Assembly: GCA_022393335.1 (NCBI GenBank) | Contig: JAJEKB010021604.1 | Location: 113,371 to 177,370 of the forward strand | Source of the DNA: Macrotrachela quadricornifera | Lineage: Eukaryota > Rotifera > Eurotatoria > Philodinida > Philodinidae | Direction: 5' to 3' | DNA length: 64,000 nucleotides | Shown: positions 1-10,068 of the stretch, in pieces | Layout: every line of letters begins with the position of its first letter | Position numbering within the stretch: position 1 is the stretch's first letter | The notes under the pieces: generated by a model | What the model saw: the letters and a program-made list of their open reading frames with translations, nothing else | What the model was told of the DNA's origin: nothing | The model's database searches: none | Program-made: the position numbers and the translations under genes

Positions 1-1318
1 ACAAAAACAAAAAGGGAAAGACTGACATCTTATCGAATCAAGCATGCAATTATGTATCAATTAAAGGAAACAGAGAAGAAATGGTATCAAAAATGATATT
101 CTTTTTTGAAAAACAGAACATGAAAGGACGAAGCACAAGACATTATGTGAATGAAAAGAAGAAGAATGTCTCTAAAGTTGATGTGTTACAGAGGAGAAAG
201 AGAAACTACCCTGCAATGAATATATTCGTAAAAGAAAAAAACAGAAAAACTAACAAAAACAAAAAGGGAAAGACTGACAACTTATCGAATCAAGCACGCA
301 CTTATGTATCAATTAAAGGAAACAGAAGGATTAATATCAAAAATAATATTCCTTCTTGAAAAAACAGAACATGAAACGACGAAGCACAAGACATTATGTG
401 AACGAAAAGAAGAAGAATAGAGGTGGCGGCTTAGCATTAGTATTAGGAAAATGCTAATACTTTTGGTATTAAACTTATTATAATACTTAATACTTTGAGT
501 GTTAGTATTAGAATGATACTTAATACGTTTGCATTAGTATTACCTTAAAATTAGTATTAAATTAGCATTATTTAGTACTATTTTTCGTCAACATCAGTAT
601 TAAATAATACCAATTTCATACTAATGCTAAGTCAATACCAATGCAAAAGTATTAAGTATTATTCTAACTCTAACACTCAAAAGCATTAAGTATTATAAGA
701 AGTTTAATACAAAAGTATTAAAAATTAATATTAAATAACGCAACGCTAATATTAAGCCGACACCCCTAAAAAAGAATGTCTCTAAAAGTGATTTATTGCA
801 GAGGAGAAAGAGAAATTACACTGTAATGAATATATTCGTAAAAGAAAGAAAAGAAAAACCAACGAAAACAAAAAGGGAAAGACTGACATCTTATCGAATC
901 AAGCATGCGCTTATGTATTAATTAAAGGAAACAGAGAAGAAATGGTATCAAAAATGATATTCTTTCTTGAAGAATAGAACATGAAAGGACGAAGCACAAG
1001 ACATTATGTGAATGAAAAGAAGAAGAATGTCTCTAAAGTTGATGTGTTACAGAGGAGAAAGAGAAACTACCCTGCAATGAATATATTCGTAAAAGAAAAA
1101 AACAGAAAAACTAACAAAAACAAAAAGGGAAAGACTGACAACTTATCGAATCAAGCACGCACTTATGTATCAATTAAAGGAAACAGAAGGATTAATATCA
1201 AAAATAATATTCTTTCTTGAAAAACAGAACATGAAACGACAAAGCACAAGACATTATGTGAATGAAAAGAAGAAGAATGTCTCTAAAAGTGATGTGTTGC
1301 AGAGGAGAAAGAGAAGTG
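1..1318. repeat. ~251-bp tandem repeat array (about 4-5 units)
   Basis: A unit of about 251 bp recurs head to tail: the block beginning at 121 returns at 372, at 981 (after subtracting a 359-bp insertion) and at 1232, and bases 1-120 match 252 bp further on. The array therefore runs off the left edge. Each unit reads in one frame as a Lys/Arg-rich peptide, but the period is not a multiple of three and similarity is at nucleotide level throughout, so I treat it as satellite-like DNA rather than coding sequence. Confidence 0.8.
419..771. mobile_element. 353-bp palindromic MITE inserted in the tandem array
   Basis: This AT-rich block interrupts one unit of the array. Its ends are inverted copies of a motif reading AGGTGGCGGCTTA on the left and AGGTGTCGGCTTA as the complement of the right end. 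The interior (TTAGTATTA-type words) is largely self-complementary, so the whole piece can fold into one hairpin. The 6-bp sequence aagaat lies on both sides (413-418 and 772-777) and occurs once in uninterrupted units, which marks it as the target duplication. There is no coding capacity. Confidence 0.75.
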
Positions 1319-1430
1319 GTGGCGAGCACACTCGTAATCGTCAATAAATTTTTCACAGAATTCCAGTTACACGTCCGTCTATTTTCGTGGAAAGTTTGAG
1401 ATTGAAATAGGGCCAGTAGATGTATTTATA

Positions 1431-2258
1431 TATACACTACTGGCCAAAAGTATTCCCCCCCCCCTTGGATCTCGGTCACAGTATGAGCTGTAGTTTTGAA
1501 AACAAGTGTGCACATAGATCTTAATGAATGCTGATCAGTGACACCACCCACAACCCGATTGCATGAAGTATAAGAAAGTTATAATGTATGCGATCTGTCT
1601 CCACTGTGGACTGTATAACTCAGGAACGAAAAGATTTTATGAATCCGGGTTAGTTTCATTTTGTAGCTCAACACTTTGGCTATCTGTGGTAAAAGTTTCA
1701 TTAAAATTCAAAGAGCCGTTGTGAAATCAGAATCATTTTACTGTAAGTATTGATATATGACGAAACGGACCTATCCCATTGTGCACCTCATAAATCAGTG
1801 AAAGTTTAACAACTCGAGTTGAAAATTATAGGAAATGCTCTCTCATAGTTCTCCATTATCCCCTACATTTTTCAGGCATATATCATTTTCTAGAAAAAAA
1901 AGGCACTATGGCTCATATGGAGATGTTGTCAGTGGTCTAGACACTCGTATATTCAAGTAAATAATCTCATTTTTTGGGTACATAACTAGCATATACAGAC
2001 GCACATTTCTACCAAAAACAGTTATAAATTTCACCAAATATCAGAAAAAACAAGACATAAACTTTTTTACTCAGGTTTTAAATTACAATGAAAAATCGAC
2101 CAAATTTCATATAACTCTCTTATACTTCAAGCAATCGGGACGCGGACAGTGTCGCTGATCAGCATTCATTGAGACCTATATATACACTAGTTATCAGATC
2201 TACAACTCATATTGTGACTGAGACCCAAGGGGGGGATACTTTTGGCGAGTAGTGTATA
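1431..2258. mobile_element. Tc1-like non-autonomous element with long inverted repeats
   Basis: The left end reads TATACACTACTGGCCAAAAG followed by TATTC and a C run; the right end is its inverted copy, including the G run and AGTAGTGTATA. Similarity continues inward on both sides for about 200 bp, for instance around GAATGCTGATCAG near 1530 and its complement near 2160. A CAGTGG/CACTACTGGCCAAAAGTATT-type end with TA at the border is characteristic of Tc1/mariner elements. I see no transposase, so this is a deleted or MITE-type derivative. Confidence 0.75.
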
Positions 2259-3192
2259 TAGTGTTATATGCTTAAATTTCGGTGAAATTGTCATGGTCTT
2301 GAGGCACGATGCATCTATAAATAAGCTCTTATTCTGTCTTACTTTTGTATTTATGCATATAGTTCTCACTTATTTCATTTGCTCTTATATTGTGTTATAC
2401 ATCTTTTATCTTTCTCCAATCTTTTTTTTGCTTCTCTATTCTATGGATGAATTCTTCCACTAGAAAATATTATTATGGCGTGGCATATAGGAGCCAGTAA
2501 ATCTTTTAAAGTAAGCGAGACGAGTAATGTGGAAATACTTTATTGCTTCAAGAGTGAATATTGTTTTTACATCGTGAAAAGCTTTTTTGTTCTAAAGACA
2601 AAATTCAATGGAAAATGTCACGACACAGGTGAAAGACGTCATAAGAGAGATTTTTTTAAACATTCAGTTTATTATTCCATAAAATGTTAACAATTGGCAA
2701 GCTCAGAACTAGAACATCCGCAAAATGGTTTAGAAGGAAGAAGGAGAGGTGGAGAGTAAAAATCCAAAAAAAGAATAGAGAGAGAACTGAAGAGAAAGAG
2801 GCATGAGTTACCTAATTCGAGTTCGAATATAAATGGCACCTTTACAGTTTAATATCAATTCGAAAATAAATGAAAAAAGTAAACAATTTTTAGCTGAATA
2901 GTCAAAAAGCCAAAGTTTTTCATAATTATAATTTATAATTCATAATTCGCGTGAGACCCAACTGAATTAGCCAAGAAGCCGAAGTTTTTAAAAATTATAA
3001 TTTAACGTGTTTTTGTTTACCCTCTCTCGCTGCATGAGATGGCTCTCTTGAGTTCGAATATAAATGGGCTATGAGTTGCACTATATTACTTCAAAAATAA
3101 TTTAAAAACATTGCACCATCGCTTCCCTAGCGAAAAAGAAAAAGATAAAATTTCTTTTAATTATTAATTTATAATTCAAGATACTTATTCCG
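2259..3192. other. Intergenic, no gene seen
   Basis: Several short open frames occur but none resembles a protein family or has codon-like structure. Short dispersed repeats are present: the word TTCGAATATAAATGG occurs near 2822 and 3053, and an AATTATAATTTATAATT-type stretch near 2925, 2990 and 3160. Confidence 0.5.
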
Positions 3193-3330
3193 GCGTGAGG
3201 ATACCACGAGGATCAAGGGGCGCGTGCCTGCATGAGGGTACCACGAAGCGCGAATGGCGCGGGTCTGCATAAGGGTGCCACGAAGTGCGGAGGGCGCGGG
3301 TCTAGATGAGGATGCCAGAAAGGGCGTGAG
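3193..3330. repeat. 37-bp GC-rich minisatellite, ~3.7 copies
   Basis: Units begin at 3193, 3230, 3267 and 3304 (the last partial), each starting G-C/A-R-T-R-A-G-G and containing a CCACGA core followed by a GGCGCG block. GC content is far above the surroundings. Copies differ at several positions, so the array is not very recent. Confidence 0.8.
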
Positions 3331-3571
3331 GCACAATCTTGAAGGTGAGAGTTGGATAAACGATGTGATGGTAGCTAGGATTTGTGACATTATGATTTCG
3401 AGGTTGTTTTTTTTTTCGCTGTTTTACTTAATTTACAGTGGTGGTCAAATTGGAGTTTCAAATTTAGATTTGGAAAACTTTTTGTTTGGCTTCTGTTTCT
3501 AAGTGTATATAGGTATGCAAATTCAAATTGGAAGTTTATAGTTTTAGTTGAGACATTCATATAAATTTAGG

Positions 3572-4331
3572 AGTAGTGTCACATATCCAGGATTTTGAAG
3601 ATGCCACTGCGTCTCCTGGGGGAGATGCCGCATCTCCTTCGGGAGACGCCATGTGAGGTTCTCCTTTTGCAAATGTAGCTAATGGCTTCTACCATCGTAA
3701 ACTACGAAGGCAGAAATACTATATATAGGATCTTAGCCTGCTAATGTTCGAGAAAATTCACAATAAAAATGCCTACCGTGTCTTGAGGATGTAAATGAAT
3801 GAGTAATAATAAAGATGGTAAAGATTTTATTGATGATAGTCAATAAAATATAACAAACAATAATGATGAAATAACAAAGGAAACAATCACGACGAGACAA
3901 AAATAGAAAAAACAAAAACAACAACAGAAATATATAAATGTGTATTTATTTATATATATCGAAACATAACATAGAAAGATAGAAAAAATAACGCAATAAT
4001 AAAAAGAAAGAAAGTCTCATGATGATCAATATAGTGATATAGATATTTATATCATAGGAAGGAAAAAGATACATATATGTGGTCACTCGAACCACGCATA
4101 GGACAGAAAAAAAGAAATAATATATATATTTAAAATATACTTTGGTGTCATAGAATCACATCTATGGACGCTAACATGCCACACCCACATTCGGGAGATG
4201 TGATCGTTTGTCATCGGAGATGTAAGATTTTCGCTAGAGATGCACATCCTCACCCGCATCTCCCGCGAGAGATACGGCATCTCACTCAGGAGACTCGGTG
4301 GCATCTCCAAAATCCTGGATATGTGACACTG
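3572..4331. mobile_element. Inverted-repeat element (MITE/foldback), ~760 bp
   Basis: The left end, AGTAGTGTCACATATCCAGG and onward (GATTTTGAAGATGCCA), is repeated in inverse orientation at the right end (TGGCATCTCCAAAATCCTGGATATGTGACACTGCT). Similarity covers about 80 bp, including a GCATCTCC/GGAGATGC-rich part. The core is AT-rich and non-coding; the open frames across 4083-4370 lie inside the element and are not supported as genes. Confidence 0.7.
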
Positions 4332-4502
4332 CTGGCTAGGATAATAATTTCGATTAGCTAAACCATTCATTTACGACGTAAATTTAATTAATAAAAAAAA
4401 ATTTTGAATGATGTTGAGTGAAGATTCTATCTAAAACACAAAACAAACAAAACAATAAAATGTTCGATATTAGAAAACGTGGTAGGAGTAACTGAATATT
4501 TG

Positions 4503-5428
4503 AGGGCTGCGCAAACACATAGCGACTTTGTAAAGTGAAAAAAAGCATAGAATCCGAACTTTGTAAAACCAATTCGAAGTCATGCAAAGTCACTTTTATA
4601 TCATGTAAAATGAAAAAAGTTTAGAAGCTGAACCTTGTGAAGCCAACTTTCAGTCATGTAAAGTCAAAGATATCTAGTGTTCGCGTTCTGCGGTACCCTC
4701 ACATAGAGATACGTATTGTGTTCGTGTTCCGTGTTATCCTCATATATATAAATGTGTTGTGTTCGTGGGCTGTGGCATCTTCACATAGGCAGATATATGA
4801 TCATAATCTACCATTATTTTCTCTCTGTTAGGGATCTGCTCTTTATATGTTCATGGGCATGCTCGCTGAGACTCATATATTGCATTGTTATACCGTGGAA
4901 ATCCAAAAAAACGACATACAATGAAGAGTATCGTTATCTTCTTCATGTGCGACTCCAACATTGTCTACATGTGTGTTGGAGGTTATTTATATTTCGCGCA
5001 TTTTCGACGAAAGGAAACTGAAACGCGTGATTACTATCCTCGAATAATTTTATAAGCTCGATACAACGCGCGTGATATTGTATACTAGATAGAGTACATG
5101 GCATGAAAAATTGTCCTTTCCTAACTTTTCTCTCCATGAATGATACCAAATGAGACGACAAGTTTGAAATTCTTAGCTTATTTTCACTTTATCTGATCTG
5201 AAACTGACTTTACATGACTTCAAATTCACTTTACAAGATTCGGATTCGAATTCTAAACCTTTTTTCACTTTACATGATATGAAATTGATTCTACATAGTA
5301 TGAAATTGACTTTAAAGATTCAGATTCTAAGCTTTTGTTGACTTTACATGACTTTAAATTGACTTTATAAAGTTCGGATTCTAGGATTTTTTTCACTTTA
5401 CAAAGTCGCTATGTATTTGCGCAGCTCT
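4503..5428. mobile_element. Inverted-repeat element with hAT-like CAGAGCTGCGC ends
   Basis: The left terminus AGGGCTGCGCAAACACATAG plus CGACTTTGTAAAGTGAAAAA is matched in inverse orientation at the right end, ending GCGCAGCTCT. Both arms also contain several copies of a short word (CTTTACATGACTT and its complement), spread over about 170 bp on the left and 230 bp on the right. No transposase is visible. The right edge lies only ~90 bp before the alpha/beta-hydrolase fragment. Confidence 0.7.
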
Positions 5429-5516
5429 GTTCCCGTTAGTACGCCAGACGCTTTTCCGATATCTCCTGTTTTTACTACCTATCTACACCGTGCTCACATG
5501 GAATATGAACAAATGA

Positions 5517-5795
5517 ATCCAGCCAACGAAAATAGAAACTTATTTAACCAGCTTGTGGAGTGCTGGACCTAATTGGACAAAATATGATTTTGCCAAAATT
5601 TTAAAGAATTTGCCCGTATGGATAGTGGCTGCAGACCACGAAGATGCTGTTAAAAGAGAACAACCAGATACAATGACAAGCTGCATTGAACATGCGGGAG
5701 AACTAATCCTGCCGAGAACAGAACATTTTTCGCTTATGCAAGATCCAGATGGTTTTACTGCAGCTCTAGAAATATTTTTAAAGGAGGCGACTTGA
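5517..5795 (+). pseudogene. C-terminal fragment of an alpha/beta-hydrolase
   Basis: About 92 codons are open up to TGA at 5793-5795. They match the last part of bacterial-type alpha/beta-hydrolases: an SAGPNW motif, a strand ending PVWIVAADHEDAVKREQ (the region that normally supplies the acidic residue), and RTEHFSLMQDP, whose His is the expected catalytic histidine, followed by the closing helix. The nucleophile elbow and oxyanion region are absent; an inverted-repeat element sits directly upstream. There is no convincing start codon: the frame opens after a TGA at 5514. A possible AATAAA lies at 5811. It is either an orphan exon or a gene truncated by the transposon; I favour a broken gene. 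Confidence 0.6.
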
Positions 5796-6237
5796 AACAT
5801 TGAACTATTGAATAAATTCTACTTGGACAATGCAGAAAGGATGCATCATGATATGAAAACGTGTTCTACGTGATCTTGAAAAAAATTATTCAATCTATTT
5901 TTTGTGTTCATTTCGAAGTTTATTACTAAAATCTCTCACGAATTCCTTTGAACGTTGAGAGGGGGCGAGGTTTTCTTGTAATCGAAATCCGTTGCTATTA
6001 TCACGCCTATCAAAGTGATGAATGTAAAAAACGAAATAGAAAAACTTAATGGCACATATATGCTGAACATAGTTTTGTGCATTATAAATAATAGAATGAT
6101 TAAAAGATGACGTCAGCGACTCCTAACCATCCTAGTATCTATCAAATCTAACAGCAAACGAAAAATGAAAAGTAGAATAGATTATATCATGAATAAGTTT
6201 AACAAGAGTTTTTATTGAAGAGAATGTACGATTTAAG
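5796..6237. other. Intergenic, no gene seen
   Basis: AT-rich sequence between the hydrolase fragment and the 3' end of the minus-strand secreted protein. I see no repeat, RNA gene or conserved frame here. Confidence 0.5.
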
Positions 6238-6612
6238 TCAACAATTTGTTTCATTAAGTTTGATCTTATTCGATTTACATATAATAAATATATGATAGTG
6301 TTGAGAAAATAATGACCACATTCTCTTCTGATTAGTACCATTTGCTGGCAATAAATCATTGAGTCCCGTGACAAACCAATCTGACCAATCACCCGCATTT
6401 GACCATAGAATTTTGTATGCTATAATATCACCACATCGAATGATCCAATCCACATTCATATCTAAGTCCGCTTGACTCCAAAGAGGATTTTGATCGGGTG
6501 AATTAACAACTTCATAGCACATTGTTTGATTGGATGCACTAGTTAGCCGTTGACCATGAATAAAGAGAATTGGTAGAATTAGTGTAGAAATAATGATCTG
6601 TTCGATAAACAT
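6238..6612 (-). CDS. Small secreted protein, unknown function
   Basis: A 124-residue protein with a hydrophobic N-terminus (about residues 4-20) typical of a signal peptide. The mature part is tryptophan-rich: motifs such as LWSQADLDMNVDWIIR and SNAGDWSDWFV, with a few cysteines that could pair. I do not recognise a named family. Gene status is supported by the signal peptide, the compositional regularity, and a TATATAAAG motif about 48 bp before the ATG. It is divergent from the ThuA-like gene, only 239 bp apart, so the two may share a promoter region. Confidence 0.55.
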   Translation of the reverse strand: MFIEQIIISTLILPILFIHGQRLTSASNQTMCYEVVNSPDQNPLWSQADLDMNVDWIIRCGDIIAYKILWSNAGDWSDWFVTGLNDLLPANGTNQKRMWSLFSQHYHIFIICKSNKIKLNETNC

Positions 6613-6657
6613 GTTGGGAAATGAATAGCAATGAATATCATATTTAACTTTCTATTT

Positions 6658-6665
6658 CTTTATAT
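6658..6665 (-). promoter_or_regulatory. TATA-like box of the small secreted protein gene
   Basis: On the minus strand this reads TATATAAAG, about 48 bp upstream of the ATG at 6612. Chance occurrence in AT-rich DNA is possible; spacing similar to neighbouring genes favours function. Confidence 0.35.
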
Positions 6666-6792
6666 AGGCAATAAAAAAAGATGATAATATCTGATTGTCA
6701 AATGCATGATTTTCTTTACTGACTCATGTCCTCGGAAGTTTTACTTGGAAAATAAATAAAAGAGAGGAAGTGACATTATTCAATCGCCTTAG

Positions 6793-6799
6793 TATAAAA
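6793..6799 (+). promoter_or_regulatory. TATA-like box of the ThuA-like gene
   Basis: AGTATAAAAAACGCG lies 59 bp before the ATG at 6852, the same arrangement seen before the germin-like, GT2 and MACPF genes. Confidence 0.4.
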
Positions 6800-6851
6800 A
6801 ACGCGTGACAAATATTGTGTCGATTAACGTTTTCGATATTACTAACTAAAG

Positions 6852-7610
6852 ATGTTCATCATTCGTTCTTTACTATTGATATACTTATTCTTCCAAGGAT
6901 ATACTGCTGCACCCATCGATCAACAAGAAGAAACAAGCACCGATCAGTCGAAAATTCTTGTATTTATCAAAACAATTCCATATTTTCACGAATCGATTCC
7001 AATGGGTGTTAATGCTATTCGAAAATTAGGCGAACAAAATCAATTCGATGTTGATGTGACAAATATTGCTTCATACTTCACCGTAGATAATCTCAAATGG
7101 TATTCTGCAGTTGTATTTCTAAGTACAACAGGTGATGTTCTCGATGAACAACAACAAGAAGCATTTAAAAGTTTTTATCGAACAGGAAAAGGTTTTGTTG
7201 GTATACATGCAGCAGCTGATACTGAATATGGATGGCCATGGTACAATGAACTGATTGGTGGTTATTTTGCTAATCATCCAAGTCAATTACAAAATGCAAC
7301 TTTGAATATCGTAGATCAGACATTTATTGCTACCAAACATCTTCCAAAGCAATGGAAACGATTCGATGAATGGTATAATTTTCAAATGACACATTGGGAT
7401 AAAGTCAAAGTTTTGATTACTATCGATGAAACAAGTTATTATGGAGGTGAACATGGTAAAATTCATCCAATGAGTTGGTATCAAAATTATGATGGTGGTC
7501 GTTCTTTTTACACGCAATTGTCGCATCAACTAGATTCTTATTTAGATCCACTTTTCACGCAACATCTATTGGGTGGAATTCAATATGCGATGACTGGTAG
7601 AACGAAATAA
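6852..7610 (+). CDS. Secreted ThuA-like domain protein
   Basis: A 252-residue, intronless protein. Residues 1-20 form a signal peptide; the remainder is a single ThuA-like (class I glutamine-amidotransferase-like) domain. Diagnostic parts are the first strand ILVFIKT at 35-41, the YSAVVFLSTTGDVLDEQQ strand-loop (84-101), GKGFVGIHAAADTEYGWPWY (112-131), GGYFANHP (136-143), and a C-terminal HPMSWYQ..GGRSFYTQLSH (205-225), which is the usual closing block. In bacteria this family is named for trehalose utilisation and is common in secreted proteins of sugar-degrading bacteria; the reaction is not established. Animals generally lack it, so I infer acquisition from bacteria plus a eukaryotic signal peptide. 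AATAAA follows at 7681. The frame is intact and full-length. Confidence 0.85.
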   Translation: MFIIRSLLLIYLFFQGYTAAPIDQQEETSTDQSKILVFIKTIPYFHESIPMGVNAIRKLGEQNQFDVDVTNIASYFTVDNLKWYSAVVFLSTTGDVLDEQQQEAFKSFYRTGKGFVGIHAAADTEYGWPWYNELIGGYFANHPSQLQNATLNIVDQTFIATKHLPKQWKRFDEWYNFQMTHWDKVKVLITIDETSYYGGEHGKIHPMSWYQNYDGGRSFYTQLSHQLDSYLDPLFTQHLLGGIQYAMTGRTK

Positions 7611-7802
7611 AAAAATAATGATATCATCAACTCTCTTTCGCTTGCGCACACTTTTTCTTCTCTATTCTAACGTTCTATTCAATAAAACAAATCTTGTTCT
7701 TTCAAATGATTTTGAAATAAAAACTCTTACTTAACTCGTACAAAAAGTATTCAGATTATTAAAAAAAAATATAAAGACGAAGAGAAAGTTCTAGTTTCAT
7801 TT

Positions 7803-8770
7803 TATTAAATGTTCAAAATATTTACCATGATTATTTATACAAAGTTCCATCCTCTCTAATATTTTTTATCAGCTTAGAAACTTCAAGAACCAATGATTTT
7901 TTTCATTTGGTTGATCAGTTAAATTCTGTTTGATGTAATTATTTAGTCAATAATCATACGATGCAAGGTCCGGTGAATATAGTGGATGTGGCGTTATATT
8001 GATACCTTATTCTCTTAAGTAATTAATAACATCTGGATGACGATGGGGGCGAAGCATTGTCGTGAAGCAATTTTATACCCTTAATACCATTTGACTTTCT
8101 TTGTTTCTATATTTCTTTAACAACAGGCTTGAGGCAATTTTCTATACAATAGTCGTGATCTATAGCGTGATCATTATCAACAGCATGTGTAAGAGCAGGA
8201 CCATTTTATTTAGAAATAAATTTTTTAGTTCAAATGTGCTTCGACGAACGATAGTGCGTAGTGATTCACCTTCGCTAATCCAGGTTTTGTTTATTGGCTT
8301 ATGATAAATCTGCCTATGGTAAATCCAAATCTCATCACCTCTAATAATATCACATAATTGCCAGGAACCATCACGAAATTTTGCTAAATTTTCACGATAA
8401 ACTCAAACTCGTTCTTGCTTTTGTTCATCATTCAGTTGATGAGGTATTCAACGAGATGCAACTTTTTCATCATGAGATAATTTGTTTTACTGTACCACGA
8501 GGGAGAGAGAGAGATGTTGAGCTATAATATCATCATAAGTTGAATGTGGATCATTGTTGATAACTTGCCGTACTAATGCAGTATTTTCACGTGTAAACAA
8601 GGAAACGCTTTGCTTACTCTACAACTGTTAGATATAATGGAGCCTTGAGTCCCAAAGCTGTTGCAAGTTCTTTGTGAATTGTCTTTGAATTTATCCCCAA
8701 AATAGTTTTAAAGAATTTTTCTAATTTTTTCTTCAATTTTATATTCAAAATAACTCAATTATTAATAAAA
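7803..8770 (-). pseudogene. Degenerate mariner transposase
   Basis: Reading the minus strand across frame breaks gives mariner landmarks in the right order: a paired-type helix-turn-helix (SKTIHKELATALGLKAPLYL, ~8690-8630), EKVASR and QLNDEQKQERV (~8470-8410), GDEIWIYH with the first catalytic Asp (~8345), LLHDNASPHRHPD with the second Asp (~8060), YSPDLASYDYW with the third Asp region (~7970), and a C-terminal ERMELCINNHGKYFE (~7830). Stops and frameshifts lie throughout, so it is inactive. I could not identify the terminal inverted repeats with confidence. It sits between the ThuA-like and germin-like genes. Confidence 0.85.
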
Positions 8771-9349
8771 GTTTTTAATTGTATTTTCTTGTAACTCAAG
8801 CAAACATTCAAGCACTTATCTTGAGCACGAAAGTCATGCGCTATGCACACATTTCGAGGTATATGCAGGATCAAGAATGATTAAAAAATAGTTCAACTAG
8901 GGATAACTAAGTCTAAGCAATCTGCGAACATTTTGTACGACCTAAGTATTGGCATGAACTGAAATAAAAGTGCAATTTCTTTGCTGATAATGATATGTAT
9001 TATAAGACTTTGAAAAAATCTTCTTGCAATATCATGTATCGTATTGAAAAATTACGTATAAAAAAAACATCGACTTCCGTTCTGTTTTATTGCATGTATT
9101 GATTGAGTAGGTAGTTGTTTATTTACTCATACATATTCAGTAAGCGTAATAAAGGGAGTTTTGAAAAGGAAGTGTGTCAAATGTAGGAAATAAACGAAGA
9201 CAGATAAACATTTATTTCTCTATTATGATATTATCTCATTGAATACTTCCGTTGTGAATCACGAAAACTGGACGAACTAATCATATAAATACAGTGAAAT
9301 ATGTTTCATTCGATCACTCAAGATTTAACTTTATTTTTCAACAAAGACA
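8771..9349. other. Intergenic and 5' region of the germin-like gene
   Basis: No coding sequence seen. The last 70 bases carry the TATA-like motif and 5' leader of the downstream cupin gene. Confidence 0.4.
9284..9290 (+). promoter_or_regulatory. TATA-like box of the germin-like gene
   Basis: CATATAAATACAG lies 66 bp before the ATG at 9350, in the same relative place as the TATA-like motifs of neighbouring genes. Confidence 0.4.
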
Positions 9350-10068
9350 ATGTTTCTCCTTACTCTCAGTGTATGCATCATTGTGTGTAGTCAATTTTTA
9401 TGGGCTTTACCAACTTCATTATCAGAAATAAAATATCCATTAACTAGAGAAGAAGCCTTCGAGAAACTCAAGGACAAATCGGACTTTATATTCGATTTCT
9501 ACAACCCGAGAGATATCGATATTATCTTTGGAGCAGATGCTGGACAAACAGTTCGAGCAAAAGTAAGATCAAAACACAATCAATAGATTTATAATGTTTA
9601 TATGCTAATCTAATTTAGGGCACAAATTTTCCCATGCTACTCAATAATGATCTCTCTATGTCATTATCTCGAGTGAATGCATGTGGTGTTGTCCTTCCTC
9701 ATCTTCATCCTCGTGCAGCACAAATATATTATATCATCAAAGGAAGATTTGAATTTGGTTTTGTTCAAGAAAATGGTGCTAACTATATCGGACAAATTAT
9801 TCAAGAAGGTCAAGGCACAATTTTTCCACAAGGTGCTGTCCATTATTTTATCAATACAGGCTGTCAAGAAGCTTCACTGATTGCAGTGGCTAGCAGCGAT
9901 GATCCCGGACGTATCGATGTGGCAGATGCTCTTTTCAAAGTTTTACCAGAATCAATTGTCATGGCCACATTTGATGGTCAAAAACCGAATATTAATAAGG
10001 ATCGAATTCAAACTATTGATCCTGCCAAAGGTACACAAGAATGTCGACTACAATGTGGATTATCATAA
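9350..10068 (+). CDS. Secreted germin-like cupin protein (2 exons)
   Basis: Exons 9350-9562 and 9619-10068 join in phase 0 across a 56-bp GT-AG intron, giving 220 residues. Residues 1-20 are a signal peptide. The cupin core has germin box 1 as GVVLPHLHPRAAQIYYIIKG (94-113), with metal-ligand candidates His99 and His101, and box 2 as GTIFPQGAVHYFINTG (136-151) with His146. The usual glutamate ligand of box 1 is Gln106 here. Known germins are secreted hexameric manganese proteins with oxalate oxidase or superoxide dismutase activity; the missing glutamate makes those activities uncertain. Germins are typical of plants, fungi, protists and bacteria, so foreign origin is possible. AATAAA at 10121. 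Confidence 0.85.

Noticed and set aside
81..1347. Lys/Arg-rich open frames in the tandem array
   Set aside because: The repeat period is not a multiple of three and similarity is at DNA level, so the frames are a by-product of the satellite.
4083..4370. Overlapping open frames on both strands
   Set aside because: They lie within the arm of an inverted-repeat element and contain no domain.
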